From Acidobacteriota bacterium (lineage in GTDB: Bacteria; Acidobacteriota; UBA6911; RPQK01; JADFOI01), in contig JAPUKI010000001.1 in the NCBI GenBank assembly GCA_027295745.1, forward strand, positions 1-18,888: a stretch of 18,888 nucleotides of DNA, given 5' to 3'. Below are positions 6,760-14,186 of this stretch, one piece after another. The notes beneath the pieces are model-generated. The model was not told the origin of the DNA. It saw only the letters and a list, made by a program, of their open reading frames with translations, and ran no database searches. A program made the translations under genes and the position numbers. Positions within the stretch are counted from its first letter, which is position 1. Each line of letters starts with the position of its first letter.

Positions 6760-8508
6760 TTAAAGTTTTTTCTGGGTGACAAGGTCGCGGCGGTGCAGCG
6801 GGGTCTGTCTGCTTGCTGGGGACCGAGAACGTCCCCGGAATCCAAAGACAAGTCCCCAAACAGCAATCGTCAGTACTGCCCCAGCCAGGAGTGAAAGCGG
6901 TGAAATCGACTGTTGCAAACGGGCCATCATCTGCCCGGGGTTCACTGTAACGTCCTGAGATCCCAGGAAAATTTCCTTGCCCTCGGGACTCACCAAAGAG
7001 GTGATGAGTGAAGCCTGCTCCGGCTGAGAGATTTCTCCTTGAAACAGCCAGGGCCATTCGACGGTCTCTCTGGGGCCAACGGTTTGAATGGCTTCCTTGT
7101 TCAATAAGAGGAACTTCAAGTCATTAGAGCTGGATTGCCAGCTTGTCTCGATCCTTAATGGTTCCCCCAGAACCTCATAAATCTCCCGTTCCTCCTCGGA
7201 AAATTTCACCATGTCAGGCGACTTCATCGAAAAACGCACCGGATGTACCGTACCCGAATAGGGGGGAACCTGCATTTCCAGAGTAGCAATGTGTTGACTC
7301 AGCAGGTAGAGATCAGCCAGCTGAAACGTACCTTCCTCTCGACGTTCGATTCTCCTTTCCAGATGCAACGAGCTGCTTAAAACAGCAGCATTCTGCAATT
7401 TTTCGTTCTCCTCTTGACTGGCAACGTAGCGGGCCTCGAGGCTCTTTCTGTTAGAGGTCAGAACACTGAGGTTATCCCACACTTTTTGCCTTTCATCTTG
7501 GGCTTTCTTCAGGTCTTCCGACAGTTCCCGGTTCTTCACCTGCAGTTCTTCCAACTGCGTGTTGACCTCCTCAAGCTTTCGACCCCGGGTGATTTGTTCT
7601 TGCCGCAGGGTCTGGATCGAGTCGTTTAAGACGCTGACTTGCGCGCCCAGGCTGCTTGCCGAGGATGTCTTCAAGTTCAGGTTTTCCACTAGGGCCGTCA
7701 TTTGCTGTTCGTATTCCTCGGCGCTCTTGCGAAAGTCATCAGTTCGTTCTCGAGCAGACTTGATCTCCTCCAACAGGTCATCTCGCTCGCCTTGCACCCC
7801 ATTGAGTTCTATCCGTGTTTGATCCAATTCCTCCTGAAAGCGAGCCAGCTGTGATTGCACCTTTCGCCCTGCTAAATTCTCATCAAGTAGAGTCTGTTCA
7901 ACTCCTTGCAGCCTACTCTTTAGGCTGTCAGCTTCTTCTTGCAGCAGTTGATACTCAGGGAATTGTTCGCCCAGAGTGCTCCGCACAAATTCAGCGGAGG
8001 TATTGTTGGAGCGAGCGAGCTGTTGGATGAACTGGTCGAATTGGCTCTTGATGAACTCCTCCTTGGCAGACTCAACATCGGTATAGGAGAGACCTTCGGT
8101 GAAGGTAGCCAGTAAGGTCACATCGAAGTTCGGTTGCTGGCGAAAATCCTGGCTGAACTGCTGAGGAAACTGAAAGAGGATTTCGCTTTCTTGACTCAGA
8201 TCGATGGATGCGATTTTGAAGCGAACGACATCATTTCTAAAGTTCACTTCCGTTATTCGCACTTGGTCTCCAACCTTGAAAAGCAAAGGAAGGTTAGCAG
8301 ACGCAGGATCAAGAATGGGGCTGGTGGCTTTGACGTGTAGAATCTGGCGCTTGCCTCGAATCGGGATCTTCAAGAACATGGCCTTGTTCTCGAAATTTTG
8401 CACGTACCAGTTCTCGATCTCACGTCTCACACCGGCACTGAGCCACAAGGTCATACTGCAGACGATGGCGAATAGCTTTAATTTGCCTCGGCTCATTGGG
8501 ACACTCAT
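6760..8508 (-). CDS. Large membrane-anchored coiled-coil protein of unknown function
   Basis: I do not recognise a family. The 582 residues divide into an N-terminal hydrophobic signal/anchor (about 11-26, LKLFAIVCSMTLWLSAGV), a beta-rich domain (about 30-140), a long coiled coil (about 170-395, many Glu, Gln, Leu and Lys in heptads such as LARFQEELDQTRIELNGVQGERDDLLEEI), a second beta-rich domain (about 400-535), a transmembrane helix (about 540-557, LLAGAVLTIAVWGLVFGF) and a basic 25-residue tail. The predicted topology is an extracytoplasmic body held at both ends, or by the C-terminal helix after signal cleavage. The ATG at 8508 has GGAGG about 11 bases upstream; Met5 is an alternative. 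It is transcribed divergently from queE. The stop codon coincides with the flank of the MITE-like element. Confidence 0.85.
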   Translation of the reverse strand: MSVPMSRGKLKLFAIVCSMTLWLSAGVRREIENWYVQNFENKAMFLKIPIRGKRQILHVKATSPILDPASANLPLLFKVGDQVRITEVNFRNDVVRFKIASIDLSQESEILFQFPQQFSQDFRQQPNFDVTLLATFTEGLSYTDVESAKEEFIKSQFDQFIQQLARSNNTSAEFVRSTLGEQFPEYQLLQEEADSLKSRLQGVEQTLLDENLAGRKVQSQLARFQEELDQTRIELNGVQGERDDLLEEIKSARERTDDFRKSAEEYEQQMTALVENLNLKTSSASSLGAQVSVLNDSIQTLRQEQITRGRKLEEVNTQLEELQVKNRELSEDLKKAQDERQKVWDNLSVLTSNRKSLEARYVASQEENEKLQNAAVLSSSLHLERRIERREEGTFQLADLYLLSQHIATLEMQVPPYSGTVHPVRFSMKSPDMVKFSEEEREIYEVLGEPLRIETSWQSSSNDLKFLLLNKEAIQTVGPRETVEWPWLFQGEISQPEQASLITSLVSPEGKEIFLGSQDVTVNPGQMMARLQQSISPLSLLAGAVLTIAVWGLVFGFRGRSRSPASRQTPLHRRDLVTQKKL

Positions 8509-8639
8509 TGTTCTTGAAACCTCCCTGTCAAGCTCTGTTTGGCACCGATTTTAACACATGAGAGAACGTTTTTTCCCAGCTAACCACTGAAAACTTCTCC
8601 AAGTCTGTATTACGCATAATCCGGACAAGAGTCCCTCGG

Positions 8640-8657
8640 GCGGATATCCGCTATAAT
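8640..8657 (+). promoter_or_regulatory. queE promoter -10 box with abutting 12-bp palindrome
   Basis: A perfect TATAAT lies at 8652-8657. The perfect palindrome GCGGATATCCGC occupies 8640-8651, directly against it, where the spacer would be. No good -35 hexamer is seen at 16-18 bases. The arrangement suggests an activator- or repressor-controlled promoter, though the palindrome could be chance. A start near 8664 leaves too little leader for a riboswitch. Confidence 0.5.
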
Positions 8658-8678
8658 ACCGAAGGAGCCTGTCTCAAG

Positions 8679-9335
8679 GTGACGGAAATGAAAGATTACC
8701 TGGTTGTCAACGAGATCTTCTTCAGCATTCAGGGTGAATCCAGCTATGCCGGGAGACCCTGCGCGTTTGTGCGATTGGCGTATTGTAATTTGCGCTGCAC
8801 TTATTGTGATACAGAGTATGCTTTCTCTGAAGGTCAGAAGCTATCCTTGGATGAGATCGTTTCCAGAATTGAGGGTTATCCCACTGATCTGGTTGAGATT
8901 ACGGGTGGGGAGCCACTTCTTCAGTCCTCCGTCTTTCCACTGATCAAACGTTTCCTCGATGACGGAAAAACGGTCCTGATCGAAACCGGAGGAAGCATCG
9001 ATGTTCGCCCTGTCGACTCTCGAGCCGTGCTTATTTATGACATCAAATGCCCTGACAGTGGAATGGAAGAGAAAAACAGTTGGGAAAATCTACCTCATCT
9101 CAAGGCCCAGGATGAAATCAAGTTTGTCTTGGGATCCCGTCGAGACTATGACTGGGCCAGGACGAAGATTCGTGAATGGGGTCTTCTCGGAAAACACACT
9201 GTCTTGTTCTCTCCTGTCTGGGACCAGCTCGATCTGAGGGAACTGGCCGAGTGGGTGCTGGAGGACGGCCTTTTGGTCCGGTTGCAGGTACAACTTCATA
9301 AGATCCTGTGGGGCGCCGAGACTCGAGGCGTCTAG
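8679..9335 (+). CDS. queE: 7-carboxy-7-deazaguanine synthase
   Basis: Radical SAM enzyme that contracts 6-carboxy-tetrahydropterin to 7-carboxy-7-deazaguanine, the committed ring-forming step of queuosine (preQ0) synthesis. Seen: VNEIFFSIQGES near the N terminus, the radical-SAM cluster motif C36-x3-C40-x2-C43 in CNLRCTYCDT, and ITGGEPLLQ (74-82) for SAM binding. The 218 residues fit the family. Two starts compete: GTG at 8679, 11 bases after GAAGGAG, and ATG at 8688, 5 bases after AAGGTGA. The promoter position would place GAAGGAG at the transcript's very 5' end, which slightly favours the ATG. queC, queD and queF are not adjacent. The 3' end overlaps convergent trmL by four bases. Confidence 0.93.
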   Translation: MTEMKDYLVVNEIFFSIQGESSYAGRPCAFVRLAYCNLRCTYCDTEYAFSEGQKLSLDEIVSRIEGYPTDLVEITGGEPLLQSSVFPLIKRFLDDGKTVLIETGGSIDVRPVDSRAVLIYDIKCPDSGMEEKNSWENLPHLKAQDEIKFVLGSRRDYDWARTKIREWGLLGKHTVLFSPVWDQLDLRELAEWVLEDGLLVRLQVQLHKILWGAETRGV

Positions 9336-9787
9336 CCTAATTTCCCCATCTGACGCAGGGCTTCGTAGACAACAATCGATACAGCTCCCGCCAGGTTCAG
9401 ACTGCGTACCTGGGGGTGAAAAATGGGTATCCGCCAGATGTTGTCTGGATATTGTTCGAAAATCCAGGTGGGAAGGCCTTTTGTCTCGCTGCCGAATACA
9501 AGGAAATCATTTTCTTGGAAGGCAGCGTTGACATACGTTTTGTGCGCTTTCTTCGAGAAGAGAAAAAGCCGGCAGGAAGGAACCCCGTCGAAAAACTCAT
9601 GGACTGATTCATGACGGTGGACTTGCACGCAGTCCCAGTAATCAAGCCCGGCCCTCCTGAGGTGGCGATCCGTAATGCGAAACCCCAGTCTTCCCACCAA
9701 GTGCAGTTGGAGTTGGGTTGCTGCACAAAGGCGAGCGACGTTTCCTGTGTTGGGTGGAATCTCAGGTTCCACTAAGACGACGTGCAT
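9332..9787 (-). CDS. trmL: tRNA (cytidine/uridine-34 2'-O)-methyltransferase
   Basis: SPOUT-class methyltransferase that modifies the wobble ribose of tRNA-Leu species, using SAM bound in a trefoil knot. The 151 residues show the three family blocks: EPEIPPNTGNVARLCAA (8-24), the knot loop FGSETKGLP, and IPIFHPQVRSLNLAGAVSIVVYEALRQ near the C terminus. The length matches the minimal single-domain TrmL (YibK) rather than longer RNA-binding SpoU proteins. Its start lies 16 bases inside the end of ftcD, so it is the last gene of the long minus-strand run. It ends tail-to-tail on queE, another tRNA wobble-modification gene, possibly by coincidence. Confidence 0.93.
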   Translation of the reverse strand: MHVVLVEPEIPPNTGNVARLCAATQLQLHLVGRLGFRITDRHLRRAGLDYWDCVQVHRHESVHEFFDGVPSCRLFLFSKKAHKTYVNAAFQENDFLVFGSETKGLPTWIFEQYPDNIWRIPIFHPQVRSLNLAGAVSIVVYEALRQMGKLG

Positions 9788-10740
9788 GAGAAAGCCCGCT
9801 TGCTTTTCATCACTTCAGCGATTCTGTTCTCTAAGAGCTTGCCTGGATGAAAGTTCTCCAGGTGGAGTGTCCTGATGGTCAGTTCGTTGATCGCTCCCCT
9901 GGGTACCAGCCCGATGATTTCACTCGAAACAACTCCTGTTTGGAGTCGGTGAGCCTCTTTTTGTACCCTTTCGAAGACCTTTAGTAAAGAAGTCTCATGA
10001 AAGTCGGTGACGTTCATAGAGACTTGTGCAAGACCCTTGTGCTGGATGTAAAACCCCAGTGCCTGGACTCCAGGAAGCCCGCCTGCACTACCGCGAATCG
10101 CATCGGCGATTTTTCGAGCCAGAGCAACATCTGAGGTATTCAAGTAGACATTGAAAGCGATAAGAGGTTGACGTGCTCCAACAATGGTGGCGCCCGCCGT
10201 GGGATGCAAACGGTTGGGCCCAAAATCAGGTTTTCTGCTTGCATCTGACTTGATCTGCTCTCGGAGTCCTTCAAATTGACCCTTGCGAATCACCCAAAGA
10301 TACTCAAGCTCAGGGCGTGAGGCTGCCTCAGCATAGAGATAAACCGGAATCTGTAACACCTGGGATATCTTCTTTCCCAGTCGGCAGGCAATTTCCACGC
10401 ACTCTTCCATGGAAACGCTCCGAATCGGCACAAAAGGAATAACGTCCACCGCTCCAATCCGCGGATGGACTCCTCGATGTACCCTCATATCGATGAGACG
10501 GACCGCCTTTTTCACCGCGGCGAAAGTCGCCTCGAAAATCGCGGAGGGAGTTCCAATAAAGGAAAAAACACTGCGGTGGTGATCAGGATCGTATTCCTCT
10601 TCGAGCAGAAATGCCCCTGGAACAGTCTCGATCTCGCGGGCAATAGCTTGTAGCTTTGCTGTATCCCGGCCCTCGCTGACGTTCATCACACACTCCACGA
10701 TTGGTTGCATGATTTGCCGCCCGAGATCGCTTCGAACCAT
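9772..10740 (-). CDS. ftcD: Glutamate formiminotransferase
   Basis: Transfers the formimino group between formiminoglutamate and tetrahydrofolate, linking histidine breakdown with one-carbon metabolism. The 322-residue protein covers only the formiminotransferase domains: IVECVMNVSEGRD at the N terminus, DPDHHRSVFSFIG with the family's catalytic His region, RVHRGVHPRIGAVDVIPFVP, and RLHPTAGATIVGARQPLIAFNVYLNT. There is no cyclodeaminase domain. The longest frame starts with ATG directly after the TGA of the upstream CBS gene, which suggests re-initiation. Family homology begins around Met11, so an ATG at 10710 is a good alternative. No hut genes are near; the same domain also occurs in proteins with formyl-transfer roles. 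Confidence 0.9.
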   Translation of the reverse strand: MVRSDLGRQIMQPIVECVMNVSEGRDTAKLQAIAREIETVPGAFLLEEEYDPDHHRSVFSFIGTPSAIFEATFAAVKKAVRLIDMRVHRGVHPRIGAVDVIPFVPIRSVSMEECVEIACRLGKKISQVLQIPVYLYAEAASRPELEYLWVIRKGQFEGLREQIKSDASRKPDFGPNRLHPTAGATIVGARQPLIAFNVYLNTSDVALARKIADAIRGSAGGLPGVQALGFYIQHKGLAQVSMNVTDFHETSLLKVFERVQKEAHRLQTGVVSSEIIGLVPRGAINELTIRTLHLENFHPGKLLENRIAEVMKSKRAFSCTSS

Positions 10741-12060
10741 TCACTCAGCTTTCAGCTTTTCAAAGACCAGGTCAGTGATTTGAAGCCCTTTCATTCCCAC
10801 CACGTGAACCCGGTACTGATCGGCGACAGTCAGCTCGTCTCCCACTTCTGCAGTCCGTCCCAACAACATCATGATGTGTCCGCCCATGGTGTCGTTTTCT
10901 TCATCATCAATCGAAATGCCCAGGCTGTTTTCAACCTCCCCCAACAAGGCACGTCCATGAATCATATACTGGTGTTCACCGGTATTCCGGATCATTTGTG
11001 GAGGCATTTCGATGTCAAACTCATCTTGAATCTCACCGACCAATTCTTCCAGAATGTCTTCCACCGTAACGATTCCTATGGTCGCACCATATTCATCCAC
11101 AACCACGGCAAGATGACTTCTATTGCGTCGGAATTCTGTCAACAAAGTTTTTATTAATTTGGTTTCCGGTACAAACTGAACAGGTCTCTTGACCAGGGTC
11201 AGGTTGAGGTTCTTCCCCAGCTGCCGATATTGCCAAAAGAGATCTTTGACATGGAGGATCCCTGTCACCTTGTCGAGTGTTCGGTCACAGAGCAGATAAC
11301 GAGTGTGCCGGTCCTTGCGAGCAATCTCCAGGTTTTCATCGAGACTCTTCTGTAAGTCGAGGAAAACCACCTCTGTGGAAGGGACCATGACCTGTCGCAC
11401 GGACCGATCTGCGAAGTCAAAGACTCGCTCCAACATCTTCCTTTCGTCACGATCCAAAATCCCGTGAGCATGTGAATTGGCCAGAATCAGACGCAACTCC
11501 TCCTCAGAATGGGCTAGATCAGCTTCTGTCATGGGTCCGAAACCCATCAGTCGTAAAAGGGAGTTGGCAGTTCCATTGAGTGCCCAAATGAAAGGATATG
11601 AAATCTTATAAAGCCAGGTTAAGGGTCTACCGATCCAGAGGATTACATCCTCGGCTCTGTAAATGGCCAGCGACTTGGGTGCCAGTTCTCCCACCACAAT
11701 GTGCAAAAAGGTGATGAGCAAAAAGGCTGATAAAGCAGCCAGAGTGTGTGTAAGGACCGGCTGCAGGCCTCCAATATTTCTCAAGATCGGCTCAAACAGG
11801 GAGGCAAATGCGGGTTCGCCAATCCAGCCTAGGGCCAGACTGGCAATGGTAATTCCTAACTGGGTGACAGAGAGATACTCATCCATTCTTTGGAGCATGG
11901 ACTGAGCCCTTCCAGCACCTCGCTTTCCTTGCTGGTTCAACTCTTGGATCCGGCTACCTCTCACTTTGACAATCGAGAACTCGGAAGCCACAAAGAATCC
12001 GTTCAGGAAAACCAGGGATAGAGCCAGCATGATGAACCCAAATTGCGTAAAGACATCCAT
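10741..12060 (-). CDS. HlyC/CorC family (CNNM/DUF21 + CBS) membrane protein
   Basis: A 439-residue protein in three parts. The N-terminal CNNM/DUF21 membrane domain (about 1-195) has four hydrophobic segments and the motifs NGFFVASEFSIVKVR and GELAPKSLAIYRAED. A CBS pair (about 210-335) includes the VMVPSTEVVFLD and LAVVVDEYGATIGIVTVEDILEELVGEI blocks. A C-terminal CorC_HlyC domain (about 350-435) has HGRALLGEVENSLGI and DTMGGHIMMLLGR. Relatives are implicated in magnesium or cobalt export; the early haemolysin label is historical. It sits 28 bases after comF on the same strand and its TGA is directly followed by the ftcD ATG. Confidence 0.93.
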   Translation of the reverse strand: MDVFTQFGFIMLALSLVFLNGFFVASEFSIVKVRGSRIQELNQQGKRGAGRAQSMLQRMDEYLSVTQLGITIASLALGWIGEPAFASLFEPILRNIGGLQPVLTHTLAALSAFLLITFLHIVVGELAPKSLAIYRAEDVILWIGRPLTWLYKISYPFIWALNGTANSLLRLMGFGPMTEADLAHSEEELRLILANSHAHGILDRDERKMLERVFDFADRSVRQVMVPSTEVVFLDLQKSLDENLEIARKDRHTRYLLCDRTLDKVTGILHVKDLFWQYRQLGKNLNLTLVKRPVQFVPETKLIKTLLTEFRRNRSHLAVVVDEYGATIGIVTVEDILEELVGEIQDEFDIEMPPQMIRNTGEHQYMIHGRALLGEVENSLGISIDDEENDTMGGHIMMLLGRTAEVGDELTVADQYRVHVVGMKGLQITDLVFEKLKAE

Positions 12061-12088
12061 AGCGCAAACTTATAGCACAAAAAGATCT

Positions 12089-12838
12089 CTACTGATGCAG
12101 GTAGAGTTGTACTCGGGCGACCGTCAGGACAACGATTCTGTGGATTGTCGACTCTTTTCTGAGCAGCTGGCAGATTTCTGAGATCGTGGTACCTGTCGTC
12201 ATGACGTCATCGACCAGGAGAACTGTCCGCTGAGACAACCGATCAGCCTGAGAAAGCCTGAACGCATCACGGACATTCCTTTGTCGCTCCTGAAGATTCA
12301 GGCCCGACTGGGGAGCCGTGGGTTGGATTCGAGAGAGCCCTCTAAAGACAGGAATCTCCAGTCTTCGCGACAAGGCACGACTCAGGATCAGAGTCTGATC
12401 GAAGCCTCTCTCCCTTTTCCTTTGTGCGTGGAGTGGCACCGGGACAATCCAATCCGGCTCCAGATCCAGACCACTGTTTTTATAGCAGGTCGCTTGAAGT
12501 TCCGCTAACGGATGCCCCAGTCTCTGATGACCTGAGAATTTAAATTTCCGGATCACTGATCCCAGCTTTCCCCGGTAGCAGCCGTAGGCACGGGCGAAAT
12601 CAAAGGCTGTCCCGCAGCTTCGGCACTGTGAGCAGATTCCCTGGATCTGGAGCAGATCCCCCGGCAGCGGAGTGCCACAATAGAAGCAAATTCTCCGCTC
12701 TAGAGGTTCCAAGGCAAGAAAGCAGTGTCGACACAATGGGCTCAGATCAGGGTTGGATACCCACGCCTGGCAGAGGACACAGGCCTGAGGGTAGAAGAGC
12801 GCTTGAGAGCAGTGTTTGAGTACTTGGCTGAAACTCAC
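12089..12838 (-). CDS. comF: ComF family phosphoribosyltransferase-like protein
   Basis: A 249-residue ComF/GntX-type protein. The N-terminal half carries paired Cys knuckles, C20/C23 with C36/C39 and C51/C54 with C69/C72, typical of the family's double zinc finger. The C-terminal half is a type I phosphoribosyltransferase fold with VPVPLHAQRKRERGFDQT (132-149) and the PRPP loop VLLVDDVMTTGTT (206-218). In naturally competent bacteria ComF helps single-stranded DNA enter the cytoplasm; elsewhere it is often retained without known competence. The start is GTG at 12838. The overlapping ATG at 12840 is in another frame and runs straight into a stop. Upstream is a heptad-repeat element, then the dksA-like gene. 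Confidence 0.92.
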   Translation of the reverse strand: MSFSQVLKHCSQALFYPQACVLCQAWVSNPDLSPLCRHCFLALEPLERRICFYCGTPLPGDLLQIQGICSQCRSCGTAFDFARAYGCYRGKLGSVIRKFKFSGHQRLGHPLAELQATCYKNSGLDLEPDWIVPVPLHAQRKRERGFDQTLILSRALSRRLEIPVFRGLSRIQPTAPQSGLNLQERQRNVRDAFRLSQADRLSQRTVLLVDDVMTTGTTISEICQLLRKESTIHRIVVLTVARVQLYLHQ

Positions 12839-12885
12839 ATGAACTATAACGGCTCAGCGAGGAAATCTACGAACCCGGAAGGACA

Positions 12886-13081
12886 GGTTCCAGGTTTCAA
12901 GTTCCAAGTTTCAAGTTCGGATTTCGGATTTCGGATTTGGGATTTGGACTTTTGAATTTCAGCCGGTCTCCGGCTGTGATCTGCCGGCTGTGGTTTCAAG
13001 TTCCAGGTTCCGAGAGTCTTCAGGATTTTGGATTCTGGACTCTGGATTCTGAATTCTGAATTCTGGAACCTGAAACCTGAA
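12886..13081. repeat. Degenerate heptad-repeat element, 28 units, with inverted ends
   Basis: The region reads as 28 consecutive 7-bp words with no break in register, for example GGTTCCA, GGTTTCA, AGTTCCA, then ATTTCGG twice, then TTCTGGA, TTCTGAA twice and ACCTGAA twice. Early words (GTTTCAAGTTCC) are mirrored by the reverse-complement type late (GGAACCTGAAACC). The middle holds a perfect hairpin CAGCCGG-TCT-CCGGCTG (12960-12976) and another CCGGCTG at 12984-12990. There is no coding frame. It shares TCTGGATTCTGAATTCT (13041-13057) with the second element at 14162-14178. It resembles in kind the heptamer STRR repeats of cyanobacteria, but the words differ. Confidence 0.8.
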
Positions 13082-13101
13082 CACCCCGGCTTGTTGTTCT
13101 C

Positions 13102-13455
13102 TCAGCCCGCTCCTTCAGCCTGTTCTTGGCAGTCTAGACATAGAGGTGACCAGGGGACTGCTTCCAGCCGTTTTCGTTCCACCGCATTGCCGCAGTTTAT
13201 GCATTCACCGTACCCTCCCTCTTCGATCCGATTCAAGGCATCTACCACTTCCTGAAGGAGTTGCCGATCACTGTCGCTTTTGCTAAACATCAACTCCTTG
13301 GTGTATGAGCTGGAAGCCTTGTCGGCGAGATCCATTCCTTCAGCGTCAGTGTTGGCTTCGCGGCCGTAGTCTTCTGTTTTCTGAACCAGGCTAATAAGCT
13401 CTAATCTTTTTTGAAGGAGCTTATTCTTGAAGTACTTTCTATCCTTGGCTCGCAT
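13102..13455 (-). CDS. DksA/TraR family zinc-finger transcription regulator
   Basis: A 117-residue protein of the DksA/TraR class, which enters the RNA polymerase secondary channel and works with ppGpp on rRNA and amino-acid promoters. Seen: an N-terminal helical hairpin, the acidic tip motif DLADKA (42-47) equivalent to the DxxDxA tip of DksA, the EGGYGEC entry, and a C4 zinc finger C85-x2-C88-x17-C106-x2-C109. It is shorter than E. coli DksA (151), lacking most of the N-terminal extension. The ATG at 13455 has a GGGGG ribosome site 6 bases upstream; a TTG one codon earlier is less likely. It lies 12 bases after rlmH, so the two are cotranscribed. Confidence 0.9.
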   Translation of the reverse strand: MRAKDRKYFKNKLLQKRLELISLVQKTEDYGREANTDAEGMDLADKASSSYTKELMFSKSDSDRQLLQEVVDALNRIEEGGYGECINCGNAVERKRLEAVPWSPLCLDCQEQAEGAG

Positions 13456-13467
13456 CAAAAACCCCCG

Positions 13468-13932
13468 TCATTTATGGTAAGGCAGGCCTTTGATAATGGT
13501 CACTGCCCGGTAAATCTGCTCGAGCAGCATGATTCGAGCGAGTTCGTGAGGAAGTGTCAATTTCGTCAACGCCCACTTTAGATCTGCCAAGTTCCTAATT
13601 CTCTCAGGAATGCCCAAGTCGCTCCCCACCACGAATGTTATCTTCGAGACTCCTCGGTTCATGAGTTCTGCCAGAAATGAGGCCAGTCGTGGACTAGTAA
13701 ACTCTGTCCCCAAATGATCTAAGACCACCAGATACGTTTTTGCTGGAAGATTCCTTTCAATCTGTTTTGCTTCCCGCTCTAATTGAGCGAGCTGCTGATG
13801 GGGGTCATTTTTTCTTAATTTGGGGATCGTTTTTCTCTCGGCTGGGAGGTGCTGTTCAATCCGCTTTAGATACTTTTCCTCCACTTTCGAGAGCGACGGA
13901 TCCTTTGTCTTACCTATCCACAAAAATCGCAT
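13468..13932 (-). CDS. rlmH: 23S rRNA (pseudouridine-1915 N3)-methyltransferase
   Basis: SPOUT methyltransferase that methylates pseudouridine 1915 in helix 69 of 23S rRNA on the assembled 70S ribosome. The ATG at 13932 gives 154 residues, matching the usual 155. The longer frame would add 17 residues that have no place in the family. Seen: MRFLWIGKTK at the N terminus, the SAM-knot loop FVVGSDLGIPE, and the C-terminal LPHELARIMLLEQIYRAVTIIKGLPYHK, which is diagnostic. Members usually have GG.EG in the knot loop; here it is GSDLG. The nadD-rsfS-rlmH order is common in bacteria, here interrupted by a heptad-repeat element. Confidence 0.94.
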   Translation of the reverse strand: MRFLWIGKTKDPSLSKVEEKYLKRIEQHLPAERKTIPKLRKNDPHQQLAQLEREAKQIERNLPAKTYLVVLDHLGTEFTSPRLASFLAELMNRGVSKITFVVGSDLGIPERIRNLADLKWALTKLTLPHELARIMLLEQIYRAVTIIKGLPYHK

Positions 13933-14004
13933 TCTCACAGGAAAAAGATCTATCCTTATACAAAAGTTTTGACTGAACAGCAAGGAAAAGAAGGAGGTAG
14001 GGGA

Positions 14005-14186
14005 AAGAATACAGAATACAGACAGTTAGGAGTCAGGAGCCAGGAGAAAAGGCTTTTAACTTGGAATCACAACCGGTAGACCGGCTGAAATCCCAAATTC
14101 GAAATCTGAAAACTGGAACCTTCAACAGACCGGTGGACCGCTGACCGCCTGGCTCCTGACTTCTGGATTCTGAATTCTTTCTTCTC
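14005..14186. repeat. Degenerate heptad-repeat element, 26 units, with strong inverted ends
   Basis: The region reads as 26 unbroken 7-bp words (AAGAATA, CAGAATA, ... TCAGGAG, CCAGGAG, ... GATTCTG, AATTCTT, TCTTCTC), ending at the base before the rsfS stop codon. Its ends are inverted copies: AGTCAGGAGCCAGG (14031-14044) is the perfect complement of CCTGGCTCCTGACT (14148-14161), and 14005-14022 pairs with 14162-14180 apart from two mismatches. The centre has CCGGTAGACCGG (14073-14084). On RNA this would fold as one long hairpin. It shares a 17-bp word with the element at 12886-13081. Confidence 0.8.

Noticed and set aside
6318..7057. Several open frames on both strands across the palindromes
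   Set aside because: They come from G+C-rich inverted repeats, show low-complexity Arg/Ser/Pro composition and mirror one another on opposite strands; none has a ribosome site or family motif.
8658..8687. Possible preQ1 riboswitch ahead of queE
   Set aside because: Only about 25 bases lie between the expected transcript start and the start codon, and no H-type pseudoknot pattern is visible.
12840..12848. TATAGT on the minus strand just ahead of comF as a leaderless promoter
   Set aside because: It lies only a few bases from the GTG, and the -35 region (CGTAGA) does not match the consensus.
12886..14186. CRISPR-like arrays at the two repetitive intergenic regions
   Set aside because: There is no conserved repeat of 24-40 bases with unique spacers; the periodicity is 7 bp and degenerate, and no cas gene is present.
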